DNA from: VGKP01 sp964647695
GTDB taxonomy: Archaea > Nanobdellota > Nanobdellia > Pacearchaeales > GW2011-AR1
Length of the DNA: 64,000 bases
Direction: 5' to 3'
Assembly: GCA_964647695.1 (NCBI GenBank)
Contig: CAZYIS010000003.1
Coordinates: 1-64,000 of the forward strand
Shown here: one piece after another, positions 16,362-25,401 of the stretch
Layout: every line of letters begins with the position of its first letter
Position numbering within the stretch: the first letter of the stretch is position 1
Notes under the pieces: model-generated
What the model was told of the DNA's origin: nothing
What the model saw: only the letters and a program-made list of their open reading frames with translations
Database searches by the model: none
Translations under genes and position numbers: made by a program

Positions 16362-17471
16362 ATGGACCCAATACTTTTACAAAAGCATGCAGACAAAACT
16401 CCAATAATTGTTAATGGTTTACCTGGCAAAATGGCCACCGATGTGGTAAAAAAAGTTCTTTCTTCCGTTGATTTTAGACTTTGGCAATATGGATTGACAG
16501 GACCAGAAACAAAAGAAGTAGCTATTGAAATTGGAGGAAACAGCATATTTCTCTACAAGCCTCATGAAAAAGCTAGGTTCAGAGAAATATCCGGATTTAT
16601 AGAACAGGAATTTTTAACCGTAGACTTTTCTCATCCTTCCGCAGTAAATGACAACGCAAATTATTATTGTGAAAGTGGAATGAATTTTGTCATGGGCACC
16701 ACCGGAGGAGATAGACCTGCACTAGAACAGAGAGTAAGAGATTCAAACATCTGCGCAGTAATTGATGTAAACATGGCCCCAGAAATAGTTTCTTTAAGAG
16801 AACTTAAACAAAATTACGCAAACACCCATGAAAATCAATTTAGAAAATATTCATTAGATATTAAAGAAAGTCATCAAAGAGGAAAAGCAGACACCAGCGG
16901 AACTGCAAAAGCAATGTGTGAATCCTATAAAAAAATGGGCTTTGACATCGATATGAATTTATTTGAAGAAGTAAAAAGACAATTAAAAGAAAAAAATGAT
17001 GATATAACTATTCCACTAGGATCCAATGTTACGTTCACAGCCATAAGAAGTTTAGAAACCCAAAGAAAAATGGGCATTCCTGAAGAATTTCTAGGAAGAC
17101 ATGGATGGCACACATACACCATAACTTCTCCGACAGACCAGTTTACTGAACAAATGGAAGAATTAAAAGAGCAATACTATAGACAATTTTTCTTAGGTAA
17201 TCCTGCACTTAAAAACCATTACCGCTCCTTGAATATTGATCAAACCCGATCCGTTTCCGCAGATGGGAATATAGTTCTAGAAACAAACTATGATAAAAGT
17301 GGAAAAATTAGATTCACCCATAATATAAACGGCGGATCAGTTTATGCCGATGGCGCACTAGATGGATTAAGATTCCTAAGAGACAAAGTTCGAGCAGGCG
17401 AAAAAGGTAAAGTATATTCTATGATAGACGTTCTTAGAGAACAAAAGAAAGCCATGACTCTAAGTGAATAA
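16362..17471 (+). CDS. dapB: 4-hydroxy-tetrahydrodipicolinate reductase, plant-like
   Basis: NAD(P)H-dependent reductase giving tetrahydrodipicolinate, the substrate of DapL. IIVNGLPGKMATDVV (about 15-29) is the Rossmann nucleotide site, close in style to plant DapB. VDFSHPSAV and FVMGTTGGDR match the family core. DIKESHQRGKADTSGTA holds the catalytic His/Lys region (consensus EHHxxKxDxPSGTA). At 369 aa it is longer than bacterial DapB (about 270). A TATA box 25 nt upstream gives a leaderless start. DapA and DapF are not seen in the window. Confidence 0.85.
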   Translation: MDPILLQKHADKTPIIVNGLPGKMATDVVKKVLSSVDFRLWQYGLTGPETKEVAIEIGGNSIFLYKPHEKARFREISGFIEQEFLTVDFSHPSAVNDNANYYCESGMNFVMGTTGGDRPALEQRVRDSNICAVIDVNMAPEIVSLRELKQNYANTHENQFRKYSLDIKESHQRGKADTSGTAKAMCESYKKMGFDIDMNLFEEVKRQLKEKNDDITIPLGSNVTFTAIRSLETQRKMGIPEEFLGRHGWHTYTITSPTDQFTEQMEELKEQYYRQFFLGNPALKNHYRSLNIDQTRSVSADGNIVLETNYDKSGKIRFTHNINGGSVYADGALDGLRFLRDKVRAGEKGKVYSMIDVLREQKKAMTLSE

Positions 17472-17510
17472 AAAACAATGTCTTATAAACCCTAATTTAT
17501 TCTTTTATGT

Positions 17511-18365
17511 ATGAGAGTAAGATATTCGTTTTCATCCAGAAAAACCCGTATAGCTAGAGCTGAAGGCATCACCAATAAGCACAAAGTAGCATTTCCTAAG
17601 CTAGCCAAAGATGTTATTCGTATTTCCGATATTGTTCTAGAAGTACTGGATGCTCGTTACATCGACAAAACCAGAAACACCGAAATAGAAGAATACATCA
17701 AACAAAACGAAAAAATGTTAATTTATGTTGTTAACAAAGCAGATCTAGTGGACAAAGGTGAAACCATAAAATATCTAACCGAATTAAATCTCTATCCCTA
17801 TGTATTATACTCCTGTAAATCTCCCGTAGGACGTAAACAACTCAGAGATATGATCAAAATCCTAGTTAAGAAAGAGAAATTCGCCAAACTCCACGCCAAA
17901 GCCCACGTAGGAGTAGTAGGATATCCTAACACTGGAAAGAGTTCATTGATTAACACTCTAGTAGGTGGAGGAAGAGCTCTTGCCGCACCCGAATCAGGAT
18001 TTACCAAAGGAGTAAGAAGAATAAGATTCAACAAAGATATTTTAATTTTAGATACTCCCGGAGTATTCGGGACCCTTGAAAATGCAGAAAAATCCAGAGA
18101 TGATCTAAAGAACCAAGCCGAAATAGGAGTTAGAAACGCCAGTTCTGTAAAACACCCTGAATTTATAGTTCATACACTAATGCAAAGCAATCCAGGCCTA
18201 TTTGAAGAGTACTACGGCATAGCTGCAGACGGAGATGCAGAAATACTTTTGGAAGAACTAGGTAAGAAAAAAGGATTTATGCAAAAAGGAAACAAGGCCA
18301 ACACCGATAAAACTGCCCGTTATCTATTAAACGACTGGCAAGTTGGAAAAATTAAAAAGAAATAA
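17511..18365 (+). CDS. Circularly permuted ribosome-associated GTPase (YlqF/NOG family)
   Basis: The GTPase motifs occur in permuted order: G4 NKAD (about 76-79), G5-like SCKS (about 101-104), then G1 GYPNTGKSS (about 143-151), G2 threonine in SGFTKG, and G3 DTPG (about 183-186). This order defines the YlqF/YawG/NOG group, which acts in large-subunit ribosome assembly (family knowledge). The start is a leaderless ATG with CTTATAAAC about 25 nt upstream. The basic C-terminus (KIKKK) suits RNA binding. It is an ordinary housekeeping gene. Confidence 0.9.
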   Translation: MRVRYSFSSRKTRIARAEGITNKHKVAFPKLAKDVIRISDIVLEVLDARYIDKTRNTEIEEYIKQNEKMLIYVVNKADLVDKGETIKYLTELNLYPYVLYSCKSPVGRKQLRDMIKILVKKEKFAKLHAKAHVGVVGYPNTGKSSLINTLVGGGRALAAPESGFTKGVRRIRFNKDILILDTPGVFGTLENAEKSRDDLKNQAEIGVRNASSVKHPEFIVHTLMQSNPGLFEEYYGIAADGDAEILLEELGKKKGFMQKGNKANTDKTARYLLNDWQVGKIKKK

Positions 18366-18402
18366 AAGAAAGATTTAAAACTCCATTTCTATCAAAAATA
18401 TT

Positions 18403-18825
18403 ATGACCCTAACTGCAATTCTAGCTAAAAAACCAAAAACTAAAACTTCCCCTGTGAGAGAGAAAACTCCCACTGAACAATTATTAGTCGCCACCGGAAC
18501 CCATAAAGATTCAACCATTGCGCTCTATGATATAAACTTTGAAGATAACCCCTTCGCCGTAGTTTTCATATATCCTTCACATATGAGAATAGATTCTGAC
18601 TATATTCCATTTCTGGATGGAGGCTACTCAACCATATCCGCTGAAAAAGTCAAAAAAACACTACCCGGTATGTCCGTTGAGGATCTTTCAGATGAACTAT
18701 TCAACGAAGCAAATTTTACATCGGTCTATGATTTTAGGTACACAAATAAAAATGACGAAGTATTAGCACATCATTTTGATCATAATTTAATGGGTTTCCT
18801 AGAAGATATTATTAAAGATATGTAA
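18403..18825 (+). CDS. Hypothetical protein, 140 aa
   Basis: Lys/Pro-rich N-terminus of about 25 residues, then a compact acidic alpha/beta domain (FAVVFIYPSHMRIDSDYIPF). No family recognised and no membrane segment. ATTTAAAAC at about 18371-18379 provides a promoter 25-30 nt upstream, so it is a separate transcript from the GTPase. Confidence 0.6.
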   Translation: MTLTAILAKKPKTKTSPVREKTPTEQLLVATGTHKDSTIALYDINFEDNPFAVVFIYPSHMRIDSDYIPFLDGGYSTISAEKVKKTLPGMSVEDLSDELFNEANFTSVYDFRYTNKNDEVLAHHFDHNLMGFLEDIIKDM

Positions 18826-18903
18826 TAGTAATAAAAATAAACAGTACTAATATAATCAAAATAATACCACAATCCTTTTAAACATAAATAATCAAGAATT
18901 AAT

Positions 18904-19062
18904 ATGTCAAGTAAAAAAGATTTGAAGATGGCCCTTGTTTCAGGCGCAGCTCATGCATTAAAATACAAAAGAGCAAATCCTCATGCCAGTGATGATGATG
19001 CCATCCAACACGTAACCCGGGAAGGCGAAGAAATTCTTAGAAAACTAGATTCAAGTGAATAA
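18904..19062 (+). CDS. Small hypothetical protein, 52 aa
   Basis: Short ORF beginning MSSKKDLKMALVSGAAHALK, mostly helical, with an acidic Asp-rich turn (ASDDDAIQHV) and a helical C-terminus ending LRKLDSSE. TTTTAAAC about 25 nt upstream (near 18876-18884) fits a leaderless start. No family recognised. The rest of the 18826-19145 interval is AT-rich spacer. Confidence 0.5.
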   Translation: MSSKKDLKMALVSGAAHALKYKRANPHASDDDAIQHVTREGEEILRKLDSSE

Positions 19063-19145
19063 ATACAATCCTATTATTTAGTCATCCCATTCTATTATTA
19101 ATCATTAAATTTAAATTAGTATAATACAAATAAATTTTTAAAAAA

Positions 19146-19676
19146 TTATTGTTTGAATTGAGCTTCAAGTCCAAGAACGAGAGATTTGAATTGATCATGA
19201 CTTTCTTGATATTTTCCTTCTTCAACTTTTCTAGCTATTCCTTGCAACATTCCATAAACCTGTTGCCAAGTAGCTTGTGAATCACTTGTTGATTGAATCG
19301 AACGAACTATGGCTGGACCAATTTTACCATAGGTAATATAATCTCTCTTTCCAGAGAATGACTTTAAAATAAACTCTCTAGTTAATTTTTTCATTGCTTT
19401 CATTTCTAGAGAACTTCTAGGTAAATTTAAATTATCCAAACATGCACTAACAATATAACAACAACTATCTGGGGCGCTTTCACCAGTACCACAATCATCT
19501 CGGTCTAAAGGACCATATTTCTCCCTATCTTCTTGTCCAGCCTTATATGCTTTATATTCAATACTCCCTCTATCTATGAATGCCCCATTAATTGTATCGC
19601 TTCCTTCTCCACTTCTACCTCGTGCATAATTATCTGCATATTCTCGATTATTTTCGTCTTCTTCTCTACTTACCAT
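19146..19676 (-). CDS. Hypothetical protein with CFI-box-like C-terminal domain
   Basis: The N-terminal 70 residues are charged and repetitive (EYADNYARGRSGEG, EYKAYKAGQED). The C-terminal half, CCYIVSACLD...LPRSSLEMKAMKKLTREFIL...YITYGKIGPAIV, has the layout of the CFI-box domain (C-[FY]-I-x-[TS]-A, then a helix, then YxxxGP). That domain occurs at the C-terminus of many prokaryotic proteins of unknown function. CFI boxes usually start CFIATA; here it is CYIVSA, so the match is distant. TTTAAATAA about 25 nt upstream supports the start. Confidence 0.55.
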   Translation of the reverse strand: MVSREEDENNREYADNYARGRSGEGSDTINGAFIDRGSIEYKAYKAGQEDREKYGPLDRDDCGTGESAPDSCCYIVSACLDNLNLPRSSLEMKAMKKLTREFILKSFSGKRDYITYGKIGPAIVRSIQSTSDSQATWQQVYGMLQGIARKVEEGKYQESHDQFKSLVLGLEAQFKQ

Positions 19677-19758
19677 AACAAACTAATAAATATCAATTAT
19701 TTAAACATTCTTAAGAATATTCACTACTAACAAAATAGATTAATCTAGAAAAGTAATA

Positions 19759-21000
19759 TTACTTCTTCTTTCTTCTAACCATTACTAACCAGTATCCAGC
19801 ACCAACAACGATTACTAGGGCAATTATACCCCAGAATGAGGCACTACCTAATGCTCCAGTGACTGCTCCAGTTATTGCTGAAAAGAATGTTGGAGTTGTT
19901 GAATTTGTCTGATTAGATATTGGAGCAGTAGTATTTTCTGGTAAAGTCAAATTAGTGTTATTCAATTCAGGAAGATTTCTGAATCCTCCAGTTCTTCCAC
20001 CACCAACATTACTGATTACAATTGGATTAGCAACAGTTAAATTAGAGATATTTACACTATTATAATTTCCGTAATTATCGCTGAATGTAAAGTATAATTG
20101 ATAATCTCCCAGGGCAGTTAGATTAGAGATAGTGAAATTAAGTTGTTCTCCAGTTAAATTAGTCAAATTAGAGTAGCTTCCAAGATTATGAGTTCCATTG
20201 AAAACTGCTTTGAAACCAAAGAATTTCAAAAATTCAGAAGGAACAAATGATGCAATGATATCTGCAACTGTTTGATTTGGAGTTATGGAACTTGGCAATC
20301 CAGTTACACTTAAGCTAGTAATATTTGGAAGAGTTCTCTTTATGGTTAAGTTTCTTATATCGCTAGTAGCATTATAGGTTGAATTGTAGTCTACTTCAGC
20401 AAGGAAAGTATAATTTCCATCAGGAATATTACTCAAATTAAGATATAATGAATTTGAAGATTGATTTGATACATCGGAATAATTTACTATGCTTCCATTT
20501 GCATCCAATAAATAAATTGTGAAATTATCCATGGTAATCTTATTGGTAACGGCAGTTATATTCAAAGAATTTACATTACTATTTAATAAAGAACCATTTA
20601 AAGGTGTAGGATCAGAATAAACTATAGTTATAGGCGAGGATATAGTAAAATTAGTCAAATATGCTGCATTATCGAACTTTGTTGAATCATTTAGAGTAAC
20701 TTCTACATAAATATAGTAAAGTCCGTCATTCAATGAATCGAAAGATCCAGAAGTATAATTGACATAATCATCATTTGAACTTAAAGTATTAAAAGAACTA
20801 TCCAATAGAGAAACTCTAACCAATGCTATATTATCATCAGTTACGTTAACTGAAACATTATACTGTGCGCTAGTTACATTAATTATAGAACCGTTATCTG
20901 GAGAAGTTACATTCAATGAATATGGACTTGCAGATACTATTCCAACTAAAAAAATCAATACAAAACTAAAAAGAGCTACATTTATTAAATTATTTTTCAT
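19759..21000 (-). CDS. Secreted surface protein, Ig-like repeats, C-terminal membrane anchor
   Basis: An N-terminal signal segment (about 5-25, VALFSFVLIFLVGIVSAS) is followed by at least three beta-sandwich-like repeats with Asn-Xaa-Ser/Thr-rich sequence, suggesting N-glycosylation outside the cell. The C-terminus has ITGAVTGALG, a transmembrane helix (about 388-408) and RRKKK, an anchor style seen on Woesearchaeota/Pacearchaeota surface proteins. The start overlaps the stop of the upstream gene by 4 nt, so they are coexpressed. It is probably a structural or adhesive cell-surface protein. Confidence 0.75.
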   Translation of the reverse strand: MKNNLINVALFSFVLIFLVGIVSASPYSLNVTSPDNGSIINVTSAQYNVSVNVTDDNIALVRVSLLDSSFNTLSSNDDYVNYTSGSFDSLNDGLYYIYVEVTLNDSTKFDNAAYLTNFTISSPITIVYSDPTPLNGSLLNSNVNSLNITAVTNKITMDNFTIYLLDANGSIVNYSDVSNQSSNSLYLNLSNIPDGNYTFLAEVDYNSTYNATSDIRNLTIKRTLPNITSLSVTGLPSSITPNQTVADIIASFVPSEFLKFFGFKAVFNGTHNLGSYSNLTNLTGEQLNFTISNLTALGDYQLYFTFSDNYGNYNSVNISNLTVANPIVISNVGGGRTGGFRNLPELNNTNLTLPENTTAPISNQTNSTTPTFFSAITGAVTGALGSASFWGIIALVIVVGAGYWLVMVRRKKK

Positions 21001-21389
21001 TGTGGTGATGGTATAGTATTAGTACTAAAATTTCCTTGTACTTTAAAAAACTGATGATTTTTATTAGGATTATAAGTTGTTTCAAAAGTCATAACATTAG
21101 TAGTAGCCGGTTTAGTTTGATTAGTTGTCCAATAATGACCTAGATTTGCACTATCATCTAGAAAATCTCTAGTCAATAAACAATAATTAGTTCCTGGAAC
21201 CGTATTTGTTACAACAATTCTTTGCATAGGATTTGTTTTACCAAGTCCATTTACTTCATTGGTAATACTATAATCAGAAATAACGGGAACTGGAAAATTA
21301 TCTGTTCTTCCTTCTAATCCACCAAGAGCAACGGCTCCAGCAATGGCTAAAGGCATAATATAATCTCTTGTCTTATTTGCTATACTCAT
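20997..21389 (-). CDS. Hypothetical exported or membrane-anchored protein, 130 aa
   Basis: A hydrophobic N-terminal segment (about 10-25, YIMPLAIAGAVALGG) can serve as signal or anchor, followed by about 100 Thr/Asn-rich residues with an extracellular look. It overlaps the following surface-protein gene by 4 nt. ATTTAAATAG at about 21411-21420 gives a TATA box 25 nt upstream, preceded by a doubled GTAAC motif (GTAACATAGTAAC) shared with other promoters here. Confidence 0.6.
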   Translation of the reverse strand: MSIANKTRDYIMPLAIAGAVALGGLEGRTDNFPVPVISDYSITNEVNGLGKTNPMQRIVVTNTVPGTNYCLLTRDFLDDSANLGHYWTTNQTKPATTNVMTFETTYNPNKNHQFFKVQGNFSTNTIPSPQ

Positions 21390-21529
21390 AAAAAGTTGTA
21401 GAAATTAGCCTATTTAAATGTTACTATGTTACTATTACCTAGACACGACAAAAGAGAAATTAAATAAATTAATATTCCTAAACTTGAATTGGTAAACTTT
21501 ATAATACCTATTTTTAATATCAGTAATGT

Positions 21530-21676
21530 GCGGGGGTGCCTGAGTGGTTAAAAGGGCAGGACTTAAGAAGTCGTTTGTTCGTTAGAACAATTCAGCGTTA
21601 GGATTTCACTTACTTGAAAAAGCTTGAGAAATCCTGTGGCTTAGTGCCTACGGAGGTTCGAATCCTCCCTCCCGCA
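21530..21676 (+). tRNA. tRNA-Leu (anticodon TAA) with intron
   Basis: Acceptor GCGGGGG (21530-21536) pairs with CTCCCGC (21669-21675); discriminator A21676, no CCA. T8 and A14 are in place. The anticodon stem CAGGA (21557-21561) pairs with TCCTG (21632-21636). The spliced loop is CTTAAG + A, giving anticodon TAA. A long variable arm (TGGC-ttag-TGCC) and T arm GGAGG-TTCGAAT-CCTCC confirm a class II Leu tRNA. The exons are interrupted by a 63-nt intron. ACTTTATAATACC at about 21496-21508 is its promoter. Confidence 0.95.
21568..21630 (+). other. tRNA-Leu intron with bulge-helix-bulge
   Basis: 63-nt intron at the canonical 37/38 position. A 4-bp central helix (CTTA 21562-21565 with TGAG 21625-21628) is flanked by 3-nt bulges AGA (21566-21568) and AAA (21629-21631), the splicing endonuclease signature. 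Inside is a 6-bp hairpin TTGTTC-gtta-GAACAA (about 21575-21590) and a weaker TTTCA/TTGAA element. There is no ORF; the intron is at the long end for archaeal tRNA introns. Confidence 0.88.
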
Positions 21677-21745
21677 TTATTTAATTTTAAGAACTCTTTA
21701 TTAAAAAATAGATATGATTAAAAATAGTTTGCTTATTGAAATTAT

Positions 21746-22261
21746 GTGCCTAATGAAGAAAATACCCTAAGAAATAAAAGAAAAGAATTATCTGATATTC
21801 TAGGAAATAATTATAATGGAAATAAGTTATTAGATAGAATTCGATCTTTTTATTTCGAACCCAAATATTTTGAAAAAAATGGGCGAATTTATGAATTATT
21901 AGGAGTAAAACTATTTAAGAATATGCTCTTAAGTTACTCAGAAAAACACGGAAGATCAAGATCGAAAGAATTGAAAGGTTCAAATTATTACCTAGGAGCA
22001 GATTTATCAGAAGACTCACTTAAGAAATTTGAATCAAAAACAAGATATAACGAAAAAGTTCATCTAGTTACCGGATTATTATTTGCAGCCAACTCTATTT
22101 TCAACTTCGCAATGGAAGAAAATTTAATGGGCATTACTTTTACCCTGCCAGCTATAATAGATTTATATTTAATTAGTTTACAAAGATATAATCGTACAAG
22201 AATTTATGAAATTCTTTCTAGAAGAAATGCAAAAAAACTCAAAAAACCCATAATCGATTAA
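21746..22261 (+). CDS. Hypothetical membrane protein, 171 aa, GTG start
   Basis: Begins at a GTG (21746); the ATG at 21744 is in a short frame that ends at once. The N-terminal 110 residues are polar and basic. Two hydrophobic segments at about 112-128 and 132-152 suggest a hairpin membrane anchor, followed by a basic tail (RRNAKKLKKP). No family recognised. It lies between tRNA-Leu and the convergent protease gene. Confidence 0.55.
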   Translation: MPNEENTLRNKRKELSDILGNNYNGNKLLDRIRSFYFEPKYFEKNGRIYELLGVKLFKNMLLSYSEKHGRSRSKELKGSNYYLGADLSEDSLKKFESKTRYNEKVHLVTGLLFAANSIFNFAMEENLMGITFTLPAIIDLYLISLQRYNRTRIYEILSRRNAKKLKKPIID

Positions 22262-22265
22262 AAAA

Positions 22266-24749
22266 TTAGTTATTTTTCTTTTTCAAAGGCCTAGAAGTAA
22301 TAATTTCATTATCCACATTAGATCTATTTTTTATAAAATAAATAAATCTAGAAATTAAATAAAGAATTCCGGTAATCAAACAAATAATCACCCCAATCAG
22401 AGTATATTTATTCATACTGAACAAATTAGTACGAATATCACTTATGCCGATGTTTCTATCAGTATTATTTTGATCCAATTGTATTTTATTATAACCATCA
22501 TTTGAAACTAAAATAGATTCATTGATCTGCCTTAGAGTTATATTTGCTTTGTTATTACTTATGTTCTCCAATTTTATATAAACATCATAATAAAGTGCAT
22601 TGGTCAAATTCAATTTCTTTTCTTCTCCAATATAGAGGGAAACATTTATTGGATCACTTCTAAGAGTAATAGCTGCAATGCCATTACTAATGCCATTCAA
22701 TGTTAGACTATGATTACTGAATAAAATCCTATCCTTTGAACCCAATAATCTACTAGCCCCAGTTTCAATTTGTTGAACAGTTAAACTAAATGTTTGTGTA
22801 GATGATCCCCCTCCGCCTCCGCCACCCCATCCGCCTCCGCCGCCAGAACTATAGGTAACAGGAGTAGTTATAGTAAAATTCTGAGTTAAAGAATTAGCGA
22901 TATTGTTACCATAATCGCTACAGTTTACACTCCAATTATAAAATCCCGGAGTAAATGTTTGTGTAAAACTCTGATTTATACTTTGATTAGTTATGGATGT
23001 ATTAGTTTGACTAATGTTTCCATTGACAATTAAACTGCAATTCTTTATCCGGAGATTATCTGAAATATTATAATAGAAAGTTTTACTTGTGGAAGATGAT
23101 TGTTCATCTCCCGGAAATGGAGCTATAGAAGAAACATTTGGAGCCACTAAGTCATAGCTAATGGAATAATTTGCATCGGCAAAATGACTTTCTGAATTAT
23201 TATTGTAAACTAAGCAATTCCAATTATAATTGTCTTCTTTTCCACTAAAATTATAATTGAATACAGAACCATTGCTCAGCCCAGTTATATTAACACTTGA
23301 AGTATTGACTAAACCGGTTGAGTTCCAAAGATAAAATGTCATATTCTTCAGATTATTTAATGAACTAGCACTACAATTAAATTGCTGAGTTACATTGGCT
23401 ACCGCAACATCCAAAGGAGTGTTTAAACCTACTACTATGTTTCTTAGAGCCATGATTGCCGAATAAACATCGATTCTCGAAAAAGATCGATTAGAAGGTA
23501 AATCGTATATTTGTTTACCTGTTGAATTCAATACATATTTAATTTGAGATACATTTTGATTAATATTGCTTAATTTTAGATATTGATTCATTATTGCAAA
23601 TACTCCCGCCACATGGGGAGTAGCCATGGATGTTCCAGTTTCGGTAATATAGCCACCATCTTTGGAAGTAGAATTAATATTTTCTCCAGGAGCAACCAGC
23701 ATGAAAAGAGAAGAATCATTCCAAGTATTAGAAAAATAAGAGACGTTACTGTCTGCCTTGTTTGTAGAACCCACAGCCGTAGCTGATTTTATACATCCAG
23801 GGAATGAAACTGCATTTGAATAAAGATCATTGCCTGAAGCAACCACAACCGAAATATTATTTTGAACCGCAAAATTAATGGCTGCCGTTATATTATAGGA
23901 TGCACTGGATTGATTATCACAATAGGAAGTATAACCTCCCCCTCCAAGACTCATACTTATTACAGATATATTAAATTTCAAAGCATTATTTATGCATAAA
24001 TAAATCGCATTAAACAAATTATCTTCCGAAAAATCACCCGTTGAATTACCTGCCTTCACCATAAAAATTTTAGAATCTGGAGCCACACCTTTTATATTTC
24101 CATTGGCAGCAACTATTCCAGAAACATGGGTTCCATGACCATTAACATCCATGGGATTAGAATCTTGAGTTGTACAAAGAGTATCATCTGAACAATAGTC
24201 CCAACCCCCAATGACTTTACAACTGGAAGAGGCATTATTATTCCCATAGCAACCACCCAAATCAGGATGAGAATAATTAACCCCCGTATCAATTATACAT
24301 ATGGTTTGTCCTAGACCAGTTAAATTGGTATTATTGACCTTTAAATTCCAGGTACTGGTTGCATTAATCAATGGAACCGAATCCTGTAAAGAAGTATGCA
24401 ATATTCTAATGGGAGTTACCGATTCAACCAAAGAATTATTTTTCAACTGATCTATTTCATCCTTAGAAAGATAGGCCACCATGTTTCCATCCATAGAATC
24501 AATGGCCTTGCCTTTCGTAACAGCACCTATTGAATTAACCAATGCTTTCTGGCCAGCACCTTGAACACCTAAATTTGTATTAGAAGAATTATTAAATTTT
24601 ATTAAAACCCTAGTATAATTACCCATATTGTTTGAAACCGAAAGGCTATTTTCTAATTTTATTTTAGAACTAATGTTAACGGAACTGGCAAATACAAAAA
24701 ACATTGAAAAAACCAAAAACATTACTAGAACTAGACCTACTTTTTTCAT
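22266..24749 (-). CDS. Secreted subtilisin-like serine protease (S8), membrane-anchored
   Basis: Extracellular endopeptidase. A signal peptide (about 1-22) precedes a propeptide-like region (about 40-115). The catalytic triad is Asp154 in CIIDTGVNYSHPD, His205 in GHGTHVSG, and Ser374 in GTSMATPHVAG, with the oxyanion Asn307 in ASGND. Beta-rich, Asn-glycosylation-rich domains follow. A Gly-rich linker near 635-655 (GGGGGWGGGGGGG) and a C-terminal helix (about 778-803) before a basic tail tether it to the membrane. At 827 aa it is a multidomain subtilase. TTTATATAATT about 25 nt upstream gives a leaderless start. It probably matures surface proteins or degrades external protein. Confidence 0.92.
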   Translation of the reverse strand: MKKVGLVLVMFLVFSMFFVFASSVNISSKIKLENSLSVSNNMGNYTRVLIKFNNSSNTNLGVQGAGQKALVNSIGAVTKGKAIDSMDGNMVAYLSKDEIDQLKNNSLVESVTPIRILHTSLQDSVPLINATSTWNLKVNNTNLTGLGQTICIIDTGVNYSHPDLGGCYGNNNASSSCKVIGGWDYCSDDTLCTTQDSNPMDVNGHGTHVSGIVAANGNIKGVAPDSKIFMVKAGNSTGDFSEDNLFNAIYLCINNALKFNISVISMSLGGGGYTSYCDNQSSASYNITAAINFAVQNNISVVVASGNDLYSNAVSFPGCIKSATAVGSTNKADSNVSYFSNTWNDSSLFMLVAPGENINSTSKDGGYITETGTSMATPHVAGVFAIMNQYLKLSNINQNVSQIKYVLNSTGKQIYDLPSNRSFSRIDVYSAIMALRNIVVGLNTPLDVAVANVTQQFNCSASSLNNLKNMTFYLWNSTGLVNTSSVNITGLSNGSVFNYNFSGKEDNYNWNCLVYNNNSESHFADANYSISYDLVAPNVSSIAPFPGDEQSSSTSKTFYYNISDNLRIKNCSLIVNGNISQTNTSITNQSINQSFTQTFTPGFYNWSVNCSDYGNNIANSLTQNFTITTPVTYSSGGGGGWGGGGGGGSSTQTFSLTVQQIETGASRLLGSKDRILFSNHSLTLNGISNGIAAITLRSDPINVSLYIGEEKKLNLTNALYYDVYIKLENISNNKANITLRQINESILVSNDGYNKIQLDQNNTDRNIGISDIRTNLFSMNKYTLIGVIICLITGILYLISRFIYFIKNRSNVDNEIITSRPLKKKNN

Positions 24750-24837
24750 ATTTAAGTAGAATAAAACAATTATATAAACGTTATTAAAAATAAGAAAACA
24801 ATTTTTCGTCAGCTTGGCTTGTTTTTAGCCATTTTAG

Positions 24838-24847
24838 NNNNNNNNNN
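24838..24847. other. Assembly gap (10 N)
   Basis: Ten consecutive N mark a scaffold join of unknown true length. A small inverted repeat (GGCT...AGCC at about 24815-24829) sits at the left contig end. Gene order and distances across this point are inferred by the assembler only. Confidence 0.98.
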
Positions 24848-24892
24848 AAACAAAACATATAAAAAACCATTTACCCTTGCTAAATTAACAAA

Positions 24893-25183
24893 ATGGAAGT
24901 GATGGATCCAACTGTTATTGCAGGAATTCTTGGAGGACTTGGAGGTTTAACCCGAGGAGTAGTCGGTTTGCTCAAAGCCCTGTCTTTGCGTAGAAAAATA
25001 ATTTGGACCTACTATGGAATTACTGTGCTCATAGCCATAATCATAGGAATGTTTGCCGGAATCATATTTAATTTTGATTATCGCCTTTCTCTGCTTGCAG
25101 GCTATGCTGGAACCGACATATTAGAAGGAATCTACAAATCCTTTGCCGTGCAGAAGGTCTATGTTCAAAATAATAAGAAATAA
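24893..25183 (+). CDS. Small membrane protein, 96 aa
   Basis: Two or three hydrophobic segments: a Gly-rich one at about 8-27 (GILGGLGGLTRGVVGLL), a long one at about 40-62 and a weaker one at about 66-78. Size and Gly-rich first segment recall holin-like proteins of archaeal proviruses, but no firm match can be made. CATATAAAAAACC at about 24856-24868 is a TATA box. The RHH gene follows after 2 nt, so the two form an operon. Confidence 0.6.
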   Translation: MEVMDPTVIAGILGGLGGLTRGVVGLLKALSLRRKIIWTYYGITVLIAIIIGMFAGIIFNFDYRLSLLAGYAGTDILEGIYKSFAVQKVYVQNNKK

Positions 25184-25185
25184 TC

Positions 25186-25401
25186 ATGGCAAAAACCACC
25201 ATCACCCTAACTCTAGATACAAAAGTAAAGAATAAACTCGATTCTAGAGCTAAAAAAGAACTTTTGAGTGTTGAAGAACTCATTGAAGACATATTGCGAA
25301 GATCCGTTCTATCCTATAAGGGCAATTCAACAGCCGATAAAGTGGATGATAAATTTCTAACCTTCTTTTCTAGAAAACAAAGTAAAACCCTGAGAAAATA
25401 A
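25186..25401 (+). CDS. Ribbon-helix-helix (CopG/Arc-like) protein, 71 aa
   Basis: The N-terminal strand TTITLTLD (about 4-11) followed by two helices (VKNKLDSRAKKEL and SVEELIEDILRRSVLSY) is the RHH DNA-binding fold; such proteins dimerise and bind operators through the strand. The C-terminal 20 residues are basic. Its last 12 codons are duplicated at 25867-25903, with two silent differences. Possible roles: regulator of the coupled membrane protein, or plasmid/antitoxin-type regulator. Confidence 0.7.
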   Translation: MAKTTITLTLDTKVKNKLDSRAKKELLSVEELIEDILRRSVLSYKGNSTADKVDDKFLTFFSRKQSKTLRK

